Source: Hyphomicrobium sp. (GTDB taxonomy: Bacteria; Pseudomonadota; Alphaproteobacteria; Rhizobiales; Hyphomicrobiaceae). From it: a stretch of 64,000 nt of DNA. How positions within the stretch are numbered: the first letter of the stretch is position 1; the number at the start of each line of letters is the position of its first letter. The position numbers and the translations under genes are program-made. This document shows positions 8,697 to 18,956 of the stretch, one piece after another. The stretch spans positions 186,001 to 250,000 of the forward strand of contig JASBTM010000008.1 of the NCBI GenBank assembly GCA_030148425.1, written 5' to 3'. The notes under the pieces were generated by a model. The model was not told where the DNA came from, made no database searches, and saw only the letters and a program-made list of their open reading frames with translations.

Positions 8697-9919
8697 GCAA
8701 AATATCGCCGCCGCGCGAGGTCGCCATCGTCGGCGCCGGACCGGCAGGACTTTACGCTGCCGAGATCATCGCGCGCGCTGACCATCATGTCACCGTGTAC
8801 GATCGTATGCCCTCGCCCGCGCGGAAGTTTCTGCTCGCCGGGCGCGGCGGCCTGAACCTCACGCATAGCGAAGCTCTCGAGAGTTTTTTCGCACGCTACG
8901 GCAAAGATGCAGATCGCGTCCGCGCGGCCGTGGAAACCTTCCCGCCGTCGCGCCTCATCGCGTGGGCAAACGATCTCGGCGCCGACACCTTCGTCGGCAC
9001 GAGCGGCCGCGTGTTTCCGAAGGTGATGAAAGCCTCGCCGCTCTTGCGCGCGTGGTTGCGACGTCTCGGCGAGCTCGGCGTCGTCATCAAGACGCGGCAT
9101 CGTTGGACCGGCTTCGGTCCCGATGGCGTCCTTTCCTTCGATACGCCCGACGGCGCGATCACCATCAAACCCGATGCCAGCCTCTTCGCGCTCGGCGGAG
9201 CGAGCTGGCCGAAGCTCGGATCGGACGGCGCATGGGTGGCAGCGTTCCGGGCAGTAGGCATCGCGAGCACATCGCTCGCGCCAGCCAACTGCGGCGTGCT
9301 CGTTGCCTGGTCCGACGTTTTCAAATCCCGCTTCGAGGGCTCGGCACTAAAACGTATCGCGATCTCCCTCGGCGATGCATCTACGCGCGGCGAAGCCGTC
9401 GTCACGGCGACGGGCCTCGAAGGCGGGGCGATCTACGCACTCGGACCGCAAATTCGCGCTGAGCTTGAGAGATACGGCAGCGCGGTACTCACGCTCGACC
9501 TCAAACCCGACATGGAGCTTTCGGCGCTCGCCGAACGGTTGTCGCGGCGAAGGCAGAAGGAAACGCTGACGAACTTCCTCCGCAAGTCGGGCCACCTCGA
9601 TCCCATTGCCGTCGCGCTCCTACGCGAAGGCGTCCCGGCTCTGCCCGCGACGGTCGACGCCCTGGCGGCCAGAATAAAGGCCGTTCCCATTCGCGTTGTC
9701 GGTCTGGCGGCCATCGAACGGGCCATCTCGACAGCGGGCGGCATCGGATGGGGCGAAGTAGACAGTTCTCTTATGTTGACGAGCCGCCCTGGCACTTTCT
9801 GCGCCGGGGAGATGCTCGACTGGGAAGGGCCGACCGGCGGCTATCTGCTGCAGGGCACGTTCGCCACAGCCTCCACCGCCGCAAATGGATTGCTGCAATG
9901 GCTCGTCCGGGGGCAATGA
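8690..9919 (+). CDS. TIGR03862/HI0933-like flavoprotein, NAD(P)/FAD-dependent oxidoreductase
   Basis: '[51 protein letters not shown]' FAD-binding motif; C-terminal '[19 protein letters not shown]'. Confidence 0.9.
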   Translation: MVSKISPPREVAIVGAGPAGLYAAEIIARADHHVTVYDRMPSPARKFLLAGRGGLNLTHSEALESFFARYGKDADRVRAAVETFPPSRLIAWANDLGADTFVGTSGRVFPKVMKASPLLRAWLRRLGELGVVIKTRHRWTGFGPDGVLSFDTPDGAITIKPDASLFALGGASWPKLGSDGAWVAAFRAVGIASTSLAPANCGVLVAWSDVFKSRFEGSALKRIAISLGDASTRGEAVVTATGLEGGAIYALGPQIRAELERYGSAVLTLDLKPDMELSALAERLSRRRQKETLTNFLRKSGHLDPIAVALLREGVPALPATVDALAARIKAVPIRVVGLAAIERAISTAGGIGWGEVDSSLMLTSRPGTFCAGEMLDWEGPTGGYLLQGTFATASTAANGLLQWLVRGQ

Positions 9920-10002
9920 TTTGCGTCGCAGGACGCCAGATCAGCAAACGACATTCTCAGACACTTCGAGAAAGGAACATGGTCGTTTCTCTTGGGTTTG
10001 AG

Positions 10003-10024
10003 AAATAATATCCTATTCTTATTT
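10003..10024. promoter_or_regulatory. AT-rich inverted repeat upstream of cysH, possible operator
   Basis: AAATAA-TATCCTATTC-TTATTT, ~60 bp upstream of the proposed cysH ATG. Confidence 0.35.
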
Positions 10025-10084
10025 GAATATATGCCTTCTCAGGGGAATGGTTTTCCCCTATGTATCGCGTTCGGAGGTCCTTCC

Positions 10085-10894
10085 ATGACTTTGTTCGAAG
10101 CACCGGCATCCGCCAGCGGCGGTCGGCCCACAGACATTCATTCCGCAGCGCAGCACGCGCTGGCGGCCAACCTTGATCATAAGCTCGCGAGCCTGGCGAC
10201 GCTCGAAGAGCGGCTGGTTGCGATCCGCGACGCCATCGAGGGACCTGTCGCATTTTCGACGAGCCTTGGCATCGAGGATCAGGCGATCACGCACGCCGTC
10301 GCGACGACCGGAACGGGCATCGACATTTTCACGCTCGACACGGGACGCCACTTCCCAGAGACGCTCGACACCCTGTTCGACACCGAGGGAAAATACGGCA
10401 TCAAGATCCGCGTGATGTTTCCGGATTCTGCCGAAGTCGAGGAACTCGTCGAGAACGATGGCGTCTACGGCTTCCGTTACTCTGTCGAAGCACGCAAAGC
10501 CTGCTGCGAAATCCGCAAGGTGCGCCCTCTCAACCGCGCGCTGCAGGGTGCCGCAGGTTGGGTGACGGGCCTGCGCCGCGAGCAATCGCAAGGCCGCTCG
10601 CACGTGCCGTTCGCGAGCTACGATCCTGTGCAAAAGCTGATCAAACTCAACCCAATCGCCGATTGGTCTCTTGATAAGCTCGAAGAGTACGTTGCGGCGA
10701 ACAAGATTCCCATCAATCCTCTTCATGCGAAGGGCTTCCCGTCCATCGGCTGCCAGCCGTGCACGCGGGCGATCAAGCCGGGCGAAGACATTCGCGCAGG
10801 CCGTTGGTGGTGGGAGAACGAAAACGGCAAGGAATGCGGACTTCATACTCAGTCCGACGATCCTGGATTTGAACCGAAGGACCGTGCAGCATGA
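10085..10894 (+). CDS. cysH: phosphoadenylyl-sulfate (or adenylyl-sulfate) reductase
   Basis: '[16 protein letters not shown]', '[16 protein letters not shown]', 'GCQPCTRAI' including APS-reductase-type Cys pairs. Confidence 0.92.
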   Translation: MTLFEAPASASGGRPTDIHSAAQHALAANLDHKLASLATLEERLVAIRDAIEGPVAFSTSLGIEDQAITHAVATTGTGIDIFTLDTGRHFPETLDTLFDTEGKYGIKIRVMFPDSAEVEELVENDGVYGFRYSVEARKACCEIRKVRPLNRALQGAAGWVTGLRREQSQGRSHVPFASYDPVQKLIKLNPIADWSLDKLEEYVAANKIPINPLHAKGFPSIGCQPCTRAIKPGEDIRAGRWWWENENGKECGLHTQSDDPGFEPKDRAA

Positions 10895-11796
10895 CGGCCG
10901 CACCATCGCATCTCGATCTGCTCGAAGCTGAAAGCATCCATATCTTCCGCGAGGCTGCAGCACAGTTCCGCAAGCCGGTGATGCTCTATTCCATCGGCAA
11001 GGACTCGACCGTCCTGCTGCATCTTGCGCGTAAGGCGTTCTTTCCGCAGCCGGTGCCGTTTCCGCTGCTCCACGTCGACACGACGTGGAAGTTCAGGGAC
11101 ATGATCGCGTTTCGCGACCGCACCGCGCGCGAGCTTGGCCTGGACTTGATCGTCTATACGAACGTCGACGGCATCAAGCGCGGCATCAATCCGATCGATC
11201 ACGCGCCGTCCATTCACACCGACGTACTGAAGACGCAGGCGCTGAAGCAAGCCCTCGACAAATACGGTTTCGATGCCGCGTTCGGCGGTGCCCGCCGTGA
11301 CGAGGAAGCGAGCCGCGCGAAAGAGCGTATTTTCTCGTTCCGCGCGGCGGGTCACCGCTGGGATCCGCGCAAGCAGCGTCCCGAGATGTGGAACCTGCTC
11401 AACGGCCGTCTCGGAACAGGCGAGAGCGTTCGCGTGTTCCCGATGTCGAATTGGACCGAAAAGGACGTCTGGCGCTACATCCTGCGTGAAAAGCTCGAGG
11501 TCGTGCCGCTCTACTTCGCCGCTGAACGGCCGACGATCGTGCGCGACGGGCAGATCCTGATGCAGGACGACGAGCGACTGCAGCCGCGCGCCGGCGAGAA
11601 GGTCGAGATGCGCAAGATCCGTTTCCGCACGCTCGGCGATTATCCGCTCACCGCCGCCGTCGAATCCGAAGCAGACACCATCGAAGCCGTCGTCGCCGAA
11701 ACGCTCAATGCGCAGACGTCGGAACGCCAAGGCCGCCTCATCGACCATGACCAGGCCGGCGCAATGGAAAAGAAAAAGCAGGAAGGCTATTTCTGA
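10891..11796 (+). CDS. cysD: sulfate adenylyltransferase subunit 2
   Basis: '[46 protein letters not shown]'; overlaps cysH by 4 nt. Confidence 0.95.
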   Translation: MTAAPSHLDLLEAESIHIFREAAAQFRKPVMLYSIGKDSTVLLHLARKAFFPQPVPFPLLHVDTTWKFRDMIAFRDRTARELGLDLIVYTNVDGIKRGINPIDHAPSIHTDVLKTQALKQALDKYGFDAAFGGARRDEEASRAKERIFSFRAAGHRWDPRKQRPEMWNLLNGRLGTGESVRVFPMSNWTEKDVWRYILREKLEVVPLYFAAERPTIVRDGQILMQDDERLQPRAGEKVEMRKIRFRTLGDYPLTAAVESEADTIEAVVAETLNAQTSERQGRLIDHDQAGAMEKKKQEGYF

Positions 11797-13331
11797 TGTC
11801 GGTCCATGCCCTGCATAAAATTCAACCGGCCCGCGACTCCGCATCCCGCCTCGATGTGGTGCCGAACCTCGTGCGCGATCTCAGCGGTATCACGCACCTC
11901 TTGACGTGCGGCTCCGTCGATGACGGCAAGTCGACACTCATCGGCAGAATGTTGTGGGATGCGTCCGATCTCTACGAGGATCAACGCGAGAACGTCCGCA
12001 AGTCGGGCCGCAAGGCCGCGGGCACCGATCTCCCGGATTTCTCCATGCTGCTCGACGGTCTTGTCGCCGAACGCGAGCAAGGCATCACGATCGACATCGC
12101 GTGGAAATATTTCGATTCCCCCACGCGCCGCTTTGTCATTATCGATTCCCCCGGCCATGAGCAGTACACGCGCAACATGGCGTCGGGCGCTTCGCATGCG
12201 GACGTCGCAATCGTGCTCGTCGATGCGCGCTCGGGCGTGAAGAAGCAGACGAAGCGTCATACCGCGATCCTCGACCTCGTCGGCGTGAAGCACGTTATTC
12301 TGGCCGTCAACAAGATGGATCTCGTCGGCTGGTCGGAGGATGTCTTCCGCAAGATCGAAGCCGATTTCCGCACGCTCTCCTGGAAATTCAATTTCTGGGA
12401 CGCCACCGCTATTCCGCTGTCGGCGGTCTTTGGCGACAACGTAACGGCGCCGTCGAGCAATATGGCGTGGTACACCGGTCCGACGCTCATCCAGCATCTT
12501 GAGAAAACGCCAAGCCGGGCTAGCGAGGCCGGCGCGGTGTTTCGCTTCCCTGTCCAGACGATTCTGCGCGACGGCCAGGATTTCCGCGGCATCGCGGGAA
12601 CGGTGTCGTCCGGGTCGGTAAAGGTCGGCGACGAATTGGTCGACGCATTGAGCAACGCCAGCGGCAGGGTCGTTCGCATTGCGACGATGGATGGCGATCT
12701 CGAAAGCGCCGCCGCCGGGCAGGCCGTTGCACTGCAGCTCGATGTCGATATCGACGTCTCGCGCGGCGCGGTCTTGTCTACCCGCGAAATGCTTCCCGTC
12801 GCGGCGCAGACGGTCGAAGCGCGTTTCGTCTGGCTATCGGAAGATGCCTATAGCCCGACCGCCGGTTATCTCCTGCGCACGTCGACCGATCTCATCCCCG
12901 TCTCGAACATCGAGATCAAGGCGCTTCTCGATCTCGAGACGATGGCCTCGCGCCCAGCGCGGAGCTGCGGCGCGAACGACATCGCAATCGCCAAGATCTC
13001 GCTAGGCCGCGCCGCCGCGATCGACGTCTTCACCGAGACGCCCGGAACCGGAACGTTGTTGCTCGTCGATTCCGTGACCGGCGCGACCATGGCCGGGGGC
13101 ATCGCAACGTCCGTCAACGCCAAGGCCGAAGAGCCCGCCGAGGGTCACTTCGTTCTGAAGCGCGATGTGCTCGCGAATGGCCTCAACCGCGACCTGTCGA
13201 TGAATTCGAAAGATCGCGAAGAGTTCATGCGCCGCGCCAACGAAGTCGCGATCATTCTTCGCGCTGCGGGTGTCGCCGTCGCCATCGAACCGCCGCCGCC
13301 GCTCGACGACGGCATGGATCCTGGCCTCTAG
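11796..13331 (+). CDS. cysN: sulfate adenylyltransferase subunit 1 (GTPase), no CysC fusion
   Basis: 'LTCGSVDDGKSTLIGRMLWD', 'EREQGITIDIAWKYF', 'DSPGHEQYTRNMASGAS'; 511 aa. Confidence 0.95.
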   Translation: MSVHALHKIQPARDSASRLDVVPNLVRDLSGITHLLTCGSVDDGKSTLIGRMLWDASDLYEDQRENVRKSGRKAAGTDLPDFSMLLDGLVAEREQGITIDIAWKYFDSPTRRFVIIDSPGHEQYTRNMASGASHADVAIVLVDARSGVKKQTKRHTAILDLVGVKHVILAVNKMDLVGWSEDVFRKIEADFRTLSWKFNFWDATAIPLSAVFGDNVTAPSSNMAWYTGPTLIQHLEKTPSRASEAGAVFRFPVQTILRDGQDFRGIAGTVSSGSVKVGDELVDALSNASGRVVRIATMDGDLESAAAGQAVALQLDVDIDVSRGAVLSTREMLPVAAQTVEARFVWLSEDAYSPTAGYLLRTSTDLIPVSNIEIKALLDLETMASRPARSCGANDIAIAKISLGRAAAIDVFTETPGTGTLLLVDSVTGATMAGGIATSVNAKAEEPAEGHFVLKRDVLANGLNRDLSMNSKDREEFMRRANEVAIILRAAGVAVAIEPPPPLDDGMDPGL

Positions 13332-13466
13332 AAAAATCTCATGCGCGCCGCGACGCAACACATGTGGTCGCGCGCGCTTTCCCTCCATTATCGCGGCGGA
13401 AACTCCGAGATTGCAGATAGGTGCGATCTCGCGTAGTTCAGGCTGTCACGTTGCCCGCGGAATCCC

Positions 13467-14267
13467 ATGCCGGAATTCGATCTCAGCACTCTCTGGCCGG
13501 TGGTCGTTTTAGGCGGCTTCGTCGTCGGATTTCTTGTCGGCATGACAGGTGTCGGAGCGGGCTCGCTGATGACGCCGTTTCTCATCACCACCATCGGCGT
13601 ACCACCAACGCTCGCGGTCGGAACCGATCTGCTCTTCGCTTCGATCACCAAGGCGTCGGCGGCGTGGCCGCATCACAACTTCGGCAATGTCAATTGGCGC
13701 CTCGTCGGCTGGCTTGCGGCGGGAAGCGTTCCCGGCTCGCTTGCAATGCTCTTGGCGTTGCATGTGCTCGATCCCGATACGGCCGCGCTCGGCCGCGTCA
13801 TCAAGGAGGCGCTGATCGGCGCCCTCGTACTGAGTTCATTTGCAATCCTGATCTATCCCCTCGTTGTGCGCGGGCACGCGCAGGTCGGCGAGCCCGCGGA
13901 GGTCAAGGTTCGCTACGTCCCAACGCTGCTGCTCGGACTGACGCTTGGAGCGATCGTGACCGTGACGTCGGTCGGAGCAGGCGCTATCGGCGTCGTCATT
14001 CTCACGCTTCTCTATCCAACGCTGCGCACGCGCCGGTTGATCGGAACGGATGTCGTCCACGCCGTGCCGCTCACGCTCATCTCTGGGCTGGGCCATTTGT
14101 CGATCGGCAACGCGAGCTTCTCGCTGCTGGGCCTGCTGCTTTTAGGCTCGCTTCCCGGCATCGCCATCGGCACGCGCCTCACCGGCATTCTCCCGGATTG
14201 GCTATTGCGCGCGTTCCTCGCGGTCATCCTCTGCTTCGCCGCCTACCAGTTGGCGCGGAAGCTTTAG
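13467..14267 (+). CDS. sulfite exporter TauE/SafE family protein
   Basis: 'FVVGFLVGMTGVGAGSLMTPFLITTIGVPPTLAVGTDLLFASITK' and 'SVGAGAIG' repeats. Confidence 0.9.
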   Translation: MPEFDLSTLWPVVVLGGFVVGFLVGMTGVGAGSLMTPFLITTIGVPPTLAVGTDLLFASITKASAAWPHHNFGNVNWRLVGWLAAGSVPGSLAMLLALHVLDPDTAALGRVIKEALIGALVLSSFAILIYPLVVRGHAQVGEPAEVKVRYVPTLLLGLTLGAIVTVTSVGAGAIGVVILTLLYPTLRTRRLIGTDVVHAVPLTLISGLGHLSIGNASFSLLGLLLLGSLPGIAIGTRLTGILPDWLLRAFLAVILCFAAYQLARKL

Positions 14268-14291
14268 ACGGCCAGCTCAATCCGGCACACG

Positions 14292-15128
14292 TCAGGACTT
14301 CGACGACTCAATCAGCGACCTCACGCGGGCCGTATCATCGGGCGTCGCCGGATTGTAGACGATCATGCCGAGATCCGGGCGGCCATCGACGGCGAATGCA
14401 GAATACTCGAGCGCGATCAGGCCGAGGATCGGATGGCGGATGCGCTTCACCCCTCCGCCGTAGCCTTGCACGTCGTTATCGCGCCAAATACGTTCAAAGT
14501 CGGCGCTGTGCTGACTGAGTTCCTCGATCAGCGCCGCCACTTTTGCAGTCGAGCCCGTGCGCGCGACGTCAGCACGGAACGCACCGACAACGAAGCGAGC
14601 AACGCTTTCCCAATCGAACTGTGCCGAGCGCACATGCGGATCGGAAAAAATCATGCGCATGATGTTGCGCTTGTCGGGTGGGATTGCGCCGTAGTCCATC
14701 ATCGCCACGGCGAACGCGCGGTTCCACGCAACGACATCCCATATGGCGTTTTTCACCAGCGCAGGGCAAAACTCGAACGCATCGACCACGCGCTGCAAGC
14801 GCGGCGTGATGCTTTCATCCTCGCGGATACGAACCCCTGGCGGCCGGCCGAGACCGAGAATGAAAAGATGCTCGCGCTCCGCGTCGGTCAGCATCAGCGC
14901 GCGCGCAATACGGTCGAGCACATCAGCGGACGGCGCACCGCCCCTGCCCTGTTCGAGCCATGTGTACCAAGTCGCGCTCACGTTGGCGCGTTGGGCAACT
15001 TCTTCACGCCTCAGGCCCGGCGTTCTCCGCCTCGTCAACGGTAAGCCGAATGAAGCCGGGTCCAGCTTTGTGCGGCGGTCGCGCAAATAAGCGCCGAGCG
15101 CGCTCTCTCTGGTATCTGTCAGACTCAT
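14292..15128 (-). CDS. XRE-family transcriptional regulator with MmyB-like ligand domain
   Basis: 'LGAYLRDRRTKLDPASFGLPLTRRRTPGLRREEVAQRANVSATWYTWLEQGRGGAPS'. Confidence 0.9.
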   Translation of the reverse strand: MSLTDTRESALGAYLRDRRTKLDPASFGLPLTRRRTPGLRREEVAQRANVSATWYTWLEQGRGGAPSADVLDRIARALMLTDAEREHLFILGLGRPPGVRIREDESITPRLQRVVDAFEFCPALVKNAIWDVVAWNRAFAVAMMDYGAIPPDKRNIMRMIFSDPHVRSAQFDWESVARFVVGAFRADVARTGSTAKVAALIEELSQHSADFERIWRDNDVQGYGGGVKRIRHPILGLIALEYSAFAVDGRPDLGMIVYNPATPDDTARVRSLIESSKS

Positions 15129-15140
15129 CCTGGTAGCAAT

Positions 15141-15152
15141 TATACCCGTATA
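15141..15152. promoter_or_regulatory. palindrome TATACCCGTATA in divergent intergenic region
   Basis: perfect TATAC-CC-GTATA between the XRE regulator and SDR starts. Confidence 0.4.
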
Positions 15153-15219
15153 AGCTCACTACTTTACCGGAATATAGCTTAGCACGACATTCCCTCCAAC
15201 GTAACCAGGAGGATATGGA

Positions 15220-16104
15220 ATGCGTGTTTTCATGACTGGAGCAGCGGGCTTCATCGGCACCGCCGCAACCAAGGAATTGATCGCGAACGGACATCAGGTC
15301 ATCGGCCTTGCACGCTCGGACGCCAATGCCGATGCGCTGAAAAAGATCGGCGCGGAAGTCCTCCGCGGCTCCCTCGAGGATCTCGACAGTCTGCGCAAAG
15401 GCGCGACGGAAACCGATGGCACCATCCACTGCGCCTTCAACCACGACTTCGCGAAATTCGCGGAGAACGGTCAGCTCGACAAGCGCGCGATCGAGGCAAT
15501 AGGCGATGCGCTGGAAGGCACGAACAAGCCTTTCATCGTTACGTCGGGAACAGGGCTCATCGCTCCGGGCAGCGTGGTCACCGAGGATATGAGGCGCGAA
15601 GTAGGCCCACAAATTCCGCGCGTTTCGGAGCAGACCGGGCTGGCTTACGCCGCGCGCGGAGTGCGGGCGATGGCGATCCGTCTGCCGCAAGTCCACGGTA
15701 GCGCCGGTAAGGCCGGCCTGATCTCTTTTCTTGTCGAAAGCGCACGCCAAAAACGCGTGGCTGCCTACGCAGGCGATGGCAGCTATCGCTGGGCGGCAGG
15801 ACACAACCTGGATGTCGCCCGCCTCTACCGGCTCGCATTGGAGAAAGGTGCTCCGGATGGCGTCTATCATGGCGTTGGCGAGGAAGGCGTGCCCATGCGC
15901 CAAATCATGGAAGTGATCGGTCGCGCGCTGGATGTGCCTTTGGTCTCGGTAAAAAACGAGGAACTCGGCGAATATTATGGTCCGCTCGCGATGTTCGCGG
16001 CCCTCGACATGCCAGCGTCCAGCGCGTTGACGCAGCAGCGGCTCGGCTGGGCGCCTAGAGAGATTGGACTCATCGCCGACATCGGTCAGCCAGGGTATTT
16101 CTGA
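15220..16104 (+). CDS. NAD-dependent epimerase/SDR family oxidoreductase
   Basis: 'MRVFMTGAAGFIGTAATKELIANGHQVIGLARSD' Rossmann motif; divergent from the XRE regulator. Confidence 0.9.
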   Translation: MRVFMTGAAGFIGTAATKELIANGHQVIGLARSDANADALKKIGAEVLRGSLEDLDSLRKGATETDGTIHCAFNHDFAKFAENGQLDKRAIEAIGDALEGTNKPFIVTSGTGLIAPGSVVTEDMRREVGPQIPRVSEQTGLAYAARGVRAMAIRLPQVHGSAGKAGLISFLVESARQKRVAAYAGDGSYRWAAGHNLDVARLYRLALEKGAPDGVYHGVGEEGVPMRQIMEVIGRALDVPLVSVKNEELGEYYGPLAMFAALDMPASSALTQQRLGWAPREIGLIADIGQPGYF

Positions 16105-16168
16105 ACCTGAAAAGGTAGCCGGTGCCCTCCGTCCGGCCACCTCCGAAGCGGCTGCCGTTTTTAGCCAC

Positions 16169-16199
16169 AAAAAAAACTCCCGCCAGCGGACTGGGGGAG
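16169..16199 (-). terminator. intrinsic terminator (minus strand)
   Basis: minus strand CTCCCCCAGTCCGCTGGCGGGAG followed by T8. Confidence 0.75.
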
Positions 16200-16383
16200 C
16201 TGAGGAGGGGTGTTGAAGTCACCCGTAGAGCCACGGGCGCGGAACCACTACGCGACGTTAACACTACCCTCAACCTAGCCACTCAGCCGATAGGCCATAC
16301 GTTGGCGCGACGCACACGTTGCATTGACGTTTGCGTCGCGCGCGTCGTGCTCCTCCCCGCGAGAGGCGGGAACCTCGAGTGCT

Positions 16384-17259
16384 CTAGCCTGCGTTGGCGA
16401 GGGCATTGAGATCTCGCATTGTCGCCTCATCCAACTTCAGACTTGCAGCGGAGATGTTGTCCCGGAGATGCGCACGGCTCGACGTTCCCGGAATGAGGAG
16501 AACGTTCGGGCTGCGCTGCAAAAGCCAGGCGAGAGCAACTGCGTGCGGAGTTTCGTCCAACTCGGCCGCGACCCTGTTGAGGTCTTCGACTTGCAACGGT
16601 GTAAAGCCGCCGAGCGGAAAATACGGAACATACGCAATGCCGTCGGCTGCGAGTTCATCGATCAAAGCATCATCGACTCGCTGCACCAGATTGTAGTGGT
16701 TCTGGACGCAGACAACGGGTGCGATATCGCGCGCGATCTTGATCTGGTTCGCGTCGACAGTGCTCAACCCGATGTGCGCGATCAGTCCCTCGTCCTGCAT
16801 TTGACGCATCGCCTTCATGGGCGTCGCGAGGTCGTCCGCTGGGCCTGCCATGCGCAGGTTCACGATAGCCACCTGCTCGAGACCGAGGTGCTCGAGATTG
16901 TCTTCGACCGATTTACGAAGGAAGTCGGCGTTGCGCTCTAGGATCCATCCGCCCTTCTCGTCTCGCCACGCCCCGACCTTGGTCACGATGGTGAGCGCGG
17001 GGGAATACGGATGAAGCGTTTCGCGGATCAGACGGTTGGTAACATACGGCCCGTAGAAATCGCTCGTGTCGATGTGATCGATGCCGAGTTCGAGCGCTTC
17101 GCGCAGAACCGCTCGCGCTTCTTCCGGGTTCTTAGGCTCTCCGAACACGTGCGGTCCAGCGAGCTGCATGGCGCCGTAGCCCATGCGGTTCACCGAGATC
17201 GATGTGCCGGGAAAAGTAAAGCGGCCAGCTGCGCCAGCGTCGGGCTTGGTATCGACCAT
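16384..17259 (-). CDS. aldo/keto reductase
   Basis: 'NRMGYGAMQLAGPHVFGEPKNPEEARAVLREALELGIDHIDTSDFYGP'. Confidence 0.9.
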   Translation of the reverse strand: MVDTKPDAGAAGRFTFPGTSISVNRMGYGAMQLAGPHVFGEPKNPEEARAVLREALELGIDHIDTSDFYGPYVTNRLIRETLHPYSPALTIVTKVGAWRDEKGGWILERNADFLRKSVEDNLEHLGLEQVAIVNLRMAGPADDLATPMKAMRQMQDEGLIAHIGLSTVDANQIKIARDIAPVVCVQNHYNLVQRVDDALIDELAADGIAYVPYFPLGGFTPLQVEDLNRVAAELDETPHAVALAWLLQRSPNVLLIPGTSSRAHLRDNISAASLKLDEATMRDLNALANAG

Positions 17260-17336
17260 GTGTGATGTCTCCTTCGAAGCCCCACTCGCACATTTGTCGA
17301 TCCGCTGACGCACGGATAACGACGCGACGTCATCGC

Positions 17337-18779
17337 TTAACGTGCGACTTCCCAAGTCGTTTCGATCTCGCCCGTCTCTTTGTTCTTCGTATCCTTCAGG
17401 GTAATGCCCATGCCCGCGAGTTCGTCACGGATGCGATCCGATTCCTTGAAGTCCTTACGTTTGCGGGCCTCGAGGCGCGCAACGATCAGAGGCTCGACCG
17501 TCGATGCTACCGCGAATGCGCTCTCCGCCGCGCGCTCGTTGGCAGCGCGCAACGACGACCCGTCGAAGCCGAGCAGCCCCAGCGCAGCGCCCAGCGCCTT
17601 CACATCCTTCGCCGCCGCGAGCCCGTGAAGCTCGGCGATGGTCTTCGGCGTATTGAGATCATCCTCGAGCGCCTCAAGCACGGACGGAGCGATTGCATCG
17701 CGTGCGTTCGTCTCGATGCCTTCGAGAGAGAACCAACCGCTTAAGATCTTCTTGCTCTCTTCGAGGCCGCTTTTCGTCCAGTCGATCGGCTGGCGGTAAT
17801 GCGTCCGCAGCATGTTGAGGCGTAGCACTTCGCCCGGCCAACCATCGTCGAGCAGCTCACGAATGGTGATGAAATTGCCGAGGCTCTTCGACATCTTCTC
17901 GCCTTCGACCTGCAGGAAGCCGTTGTGCATCCAGACGTTCGCCATCACGGACGTCTCGTGCGCGCAGCGCGATTGCGCGATCTCGTTCTCATGATGCGGA
18001 AACGTGAGATCGATCCCGCCGCCGTGAATGTCGAACACAGGCCCCAAAAGAGCCCCCGCCATCGCCGAGCATTCGATGTGCCAGCCGGGACGTCCGGGCA
18101 TTGCGATGCCAGCGGGAGAACGCCACGCGGGTTCGCCGGGCTTCGACGGCTTCCAGAGCACGAAATCCATCGGCCCCTTCTTGTAGGGCGCGACCTCGAC
18201 GCGCGCACCCGCCTCCATCTCGTCGAGCGAGCGGTTCGACAGGCGGCCGTAATCGGGCATCGAGGCGACGTCGAAGAGGACATGATCTTCAGCGACGTAA
18301 GCATGGCCATTCTTCACCAGCGTCTCGATGATGGAGATCATATCCTCCCCGCCTTCCGGCCGGCGGATGTAATCCGTCGCGCGCGGCTCGTAGGTGGGCG
18401 GCAGCACGCCTAGCGCGTCGATGTCTTTGTGAAACTGCGTCTCGGTCGCCGCCGTCACTTTGCGAATGGCGTCGTTCAACGGCAGATCGGGATAGTCGCG
18501 CGCGGCGCGGGCGTTGATCTTGTCGTCGACGTCCGTGATGTTGCGCACGTAGGTCACATGATCCGGCCGGAAGATGTGGCGCAGCAGCCGAAACAATAGG
18601 TCGAACACGATCACGGGGCGCGCGTTGCCGATGTGGGCATAGTCGTAGACCGTGGGTCCGCAAACGTACATGCGCACGTTTTTCGGATCGATCGGCTCGA
18701 ACTCCGCCTTCTGCCGGGTCAACGTGTTGTAAAGTTTAAGCACCAAAGCCGAACCTCGTCCTCGTGTGTCGCGGGCCAT
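17337..18779 (-). CDS. cysS: cysteinyl-tRNA synthetase
   Basis: '[32 protein letters not shown]', 'GWHIECSAM', 'KMSKSLGNF'. Confidence 0.97.
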   Translation of the reverse strand: MARDTRGRGSALVLKLYNTLTRQKAEFEPIDPKNVRMYVCGPTVYDYAHIGNARPVIVFDLLFRLLRHIFRPDHVTYVRNITDVDDKINARAARDYPDLPLNDAIRKVTAATETQFHKDIDALGVLPPTYEPRATDYIRRPEGGEDMISIIETLVKNGHAYVAEDHVLFDVASMPDYGRLSNRSLDEMEAGARVEVAPYKKGPMDFVLWKPSKPGEPAWRSPAGIAMPGRPGWHIECSAMAGALLGPVFDIHGGGIDLTFPHHENEIAQSRCAHETSVMANVWMHNGFLQVEGEKMSKSLGNFITIRELLDDGWPGEVLRLNMLRTHYRQPIDWTKSGLEESKKILSGWFSLEGIETNARDAIAPSVLEALEDDLNTPKTIAELHGLAAAKDVKALGAALGLLGFDGSSLRAANERAAESAFAVASTVEPLIVARLEARKRKDFKESDRIRDELAGMGITLKDTKNKETGEIETTWEVAR

Positions 18780-18956
18780 CTATACGCGTATTATGCCATA
18801 GCAGCACAACGCGGGGATAAGTCTGCCGACCGGGCCTTATGCGGTTGTCCCCAGATCCGTCAAGCGTCTGAATACGCTTACAAAAGCCCGTATGTCTCAA
18901 TTGCTCCGCATTGACCGGGTAGCAAATCGCTGCTTAGGCTTCGGAACGCGCTTGAT

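Noticed and set aside
10085-14267. Novel sulfur gene cluster
   Set aside because: cysH-cysD-cysN plus TauE/SafE is an ordinary assimilatory arrangement.
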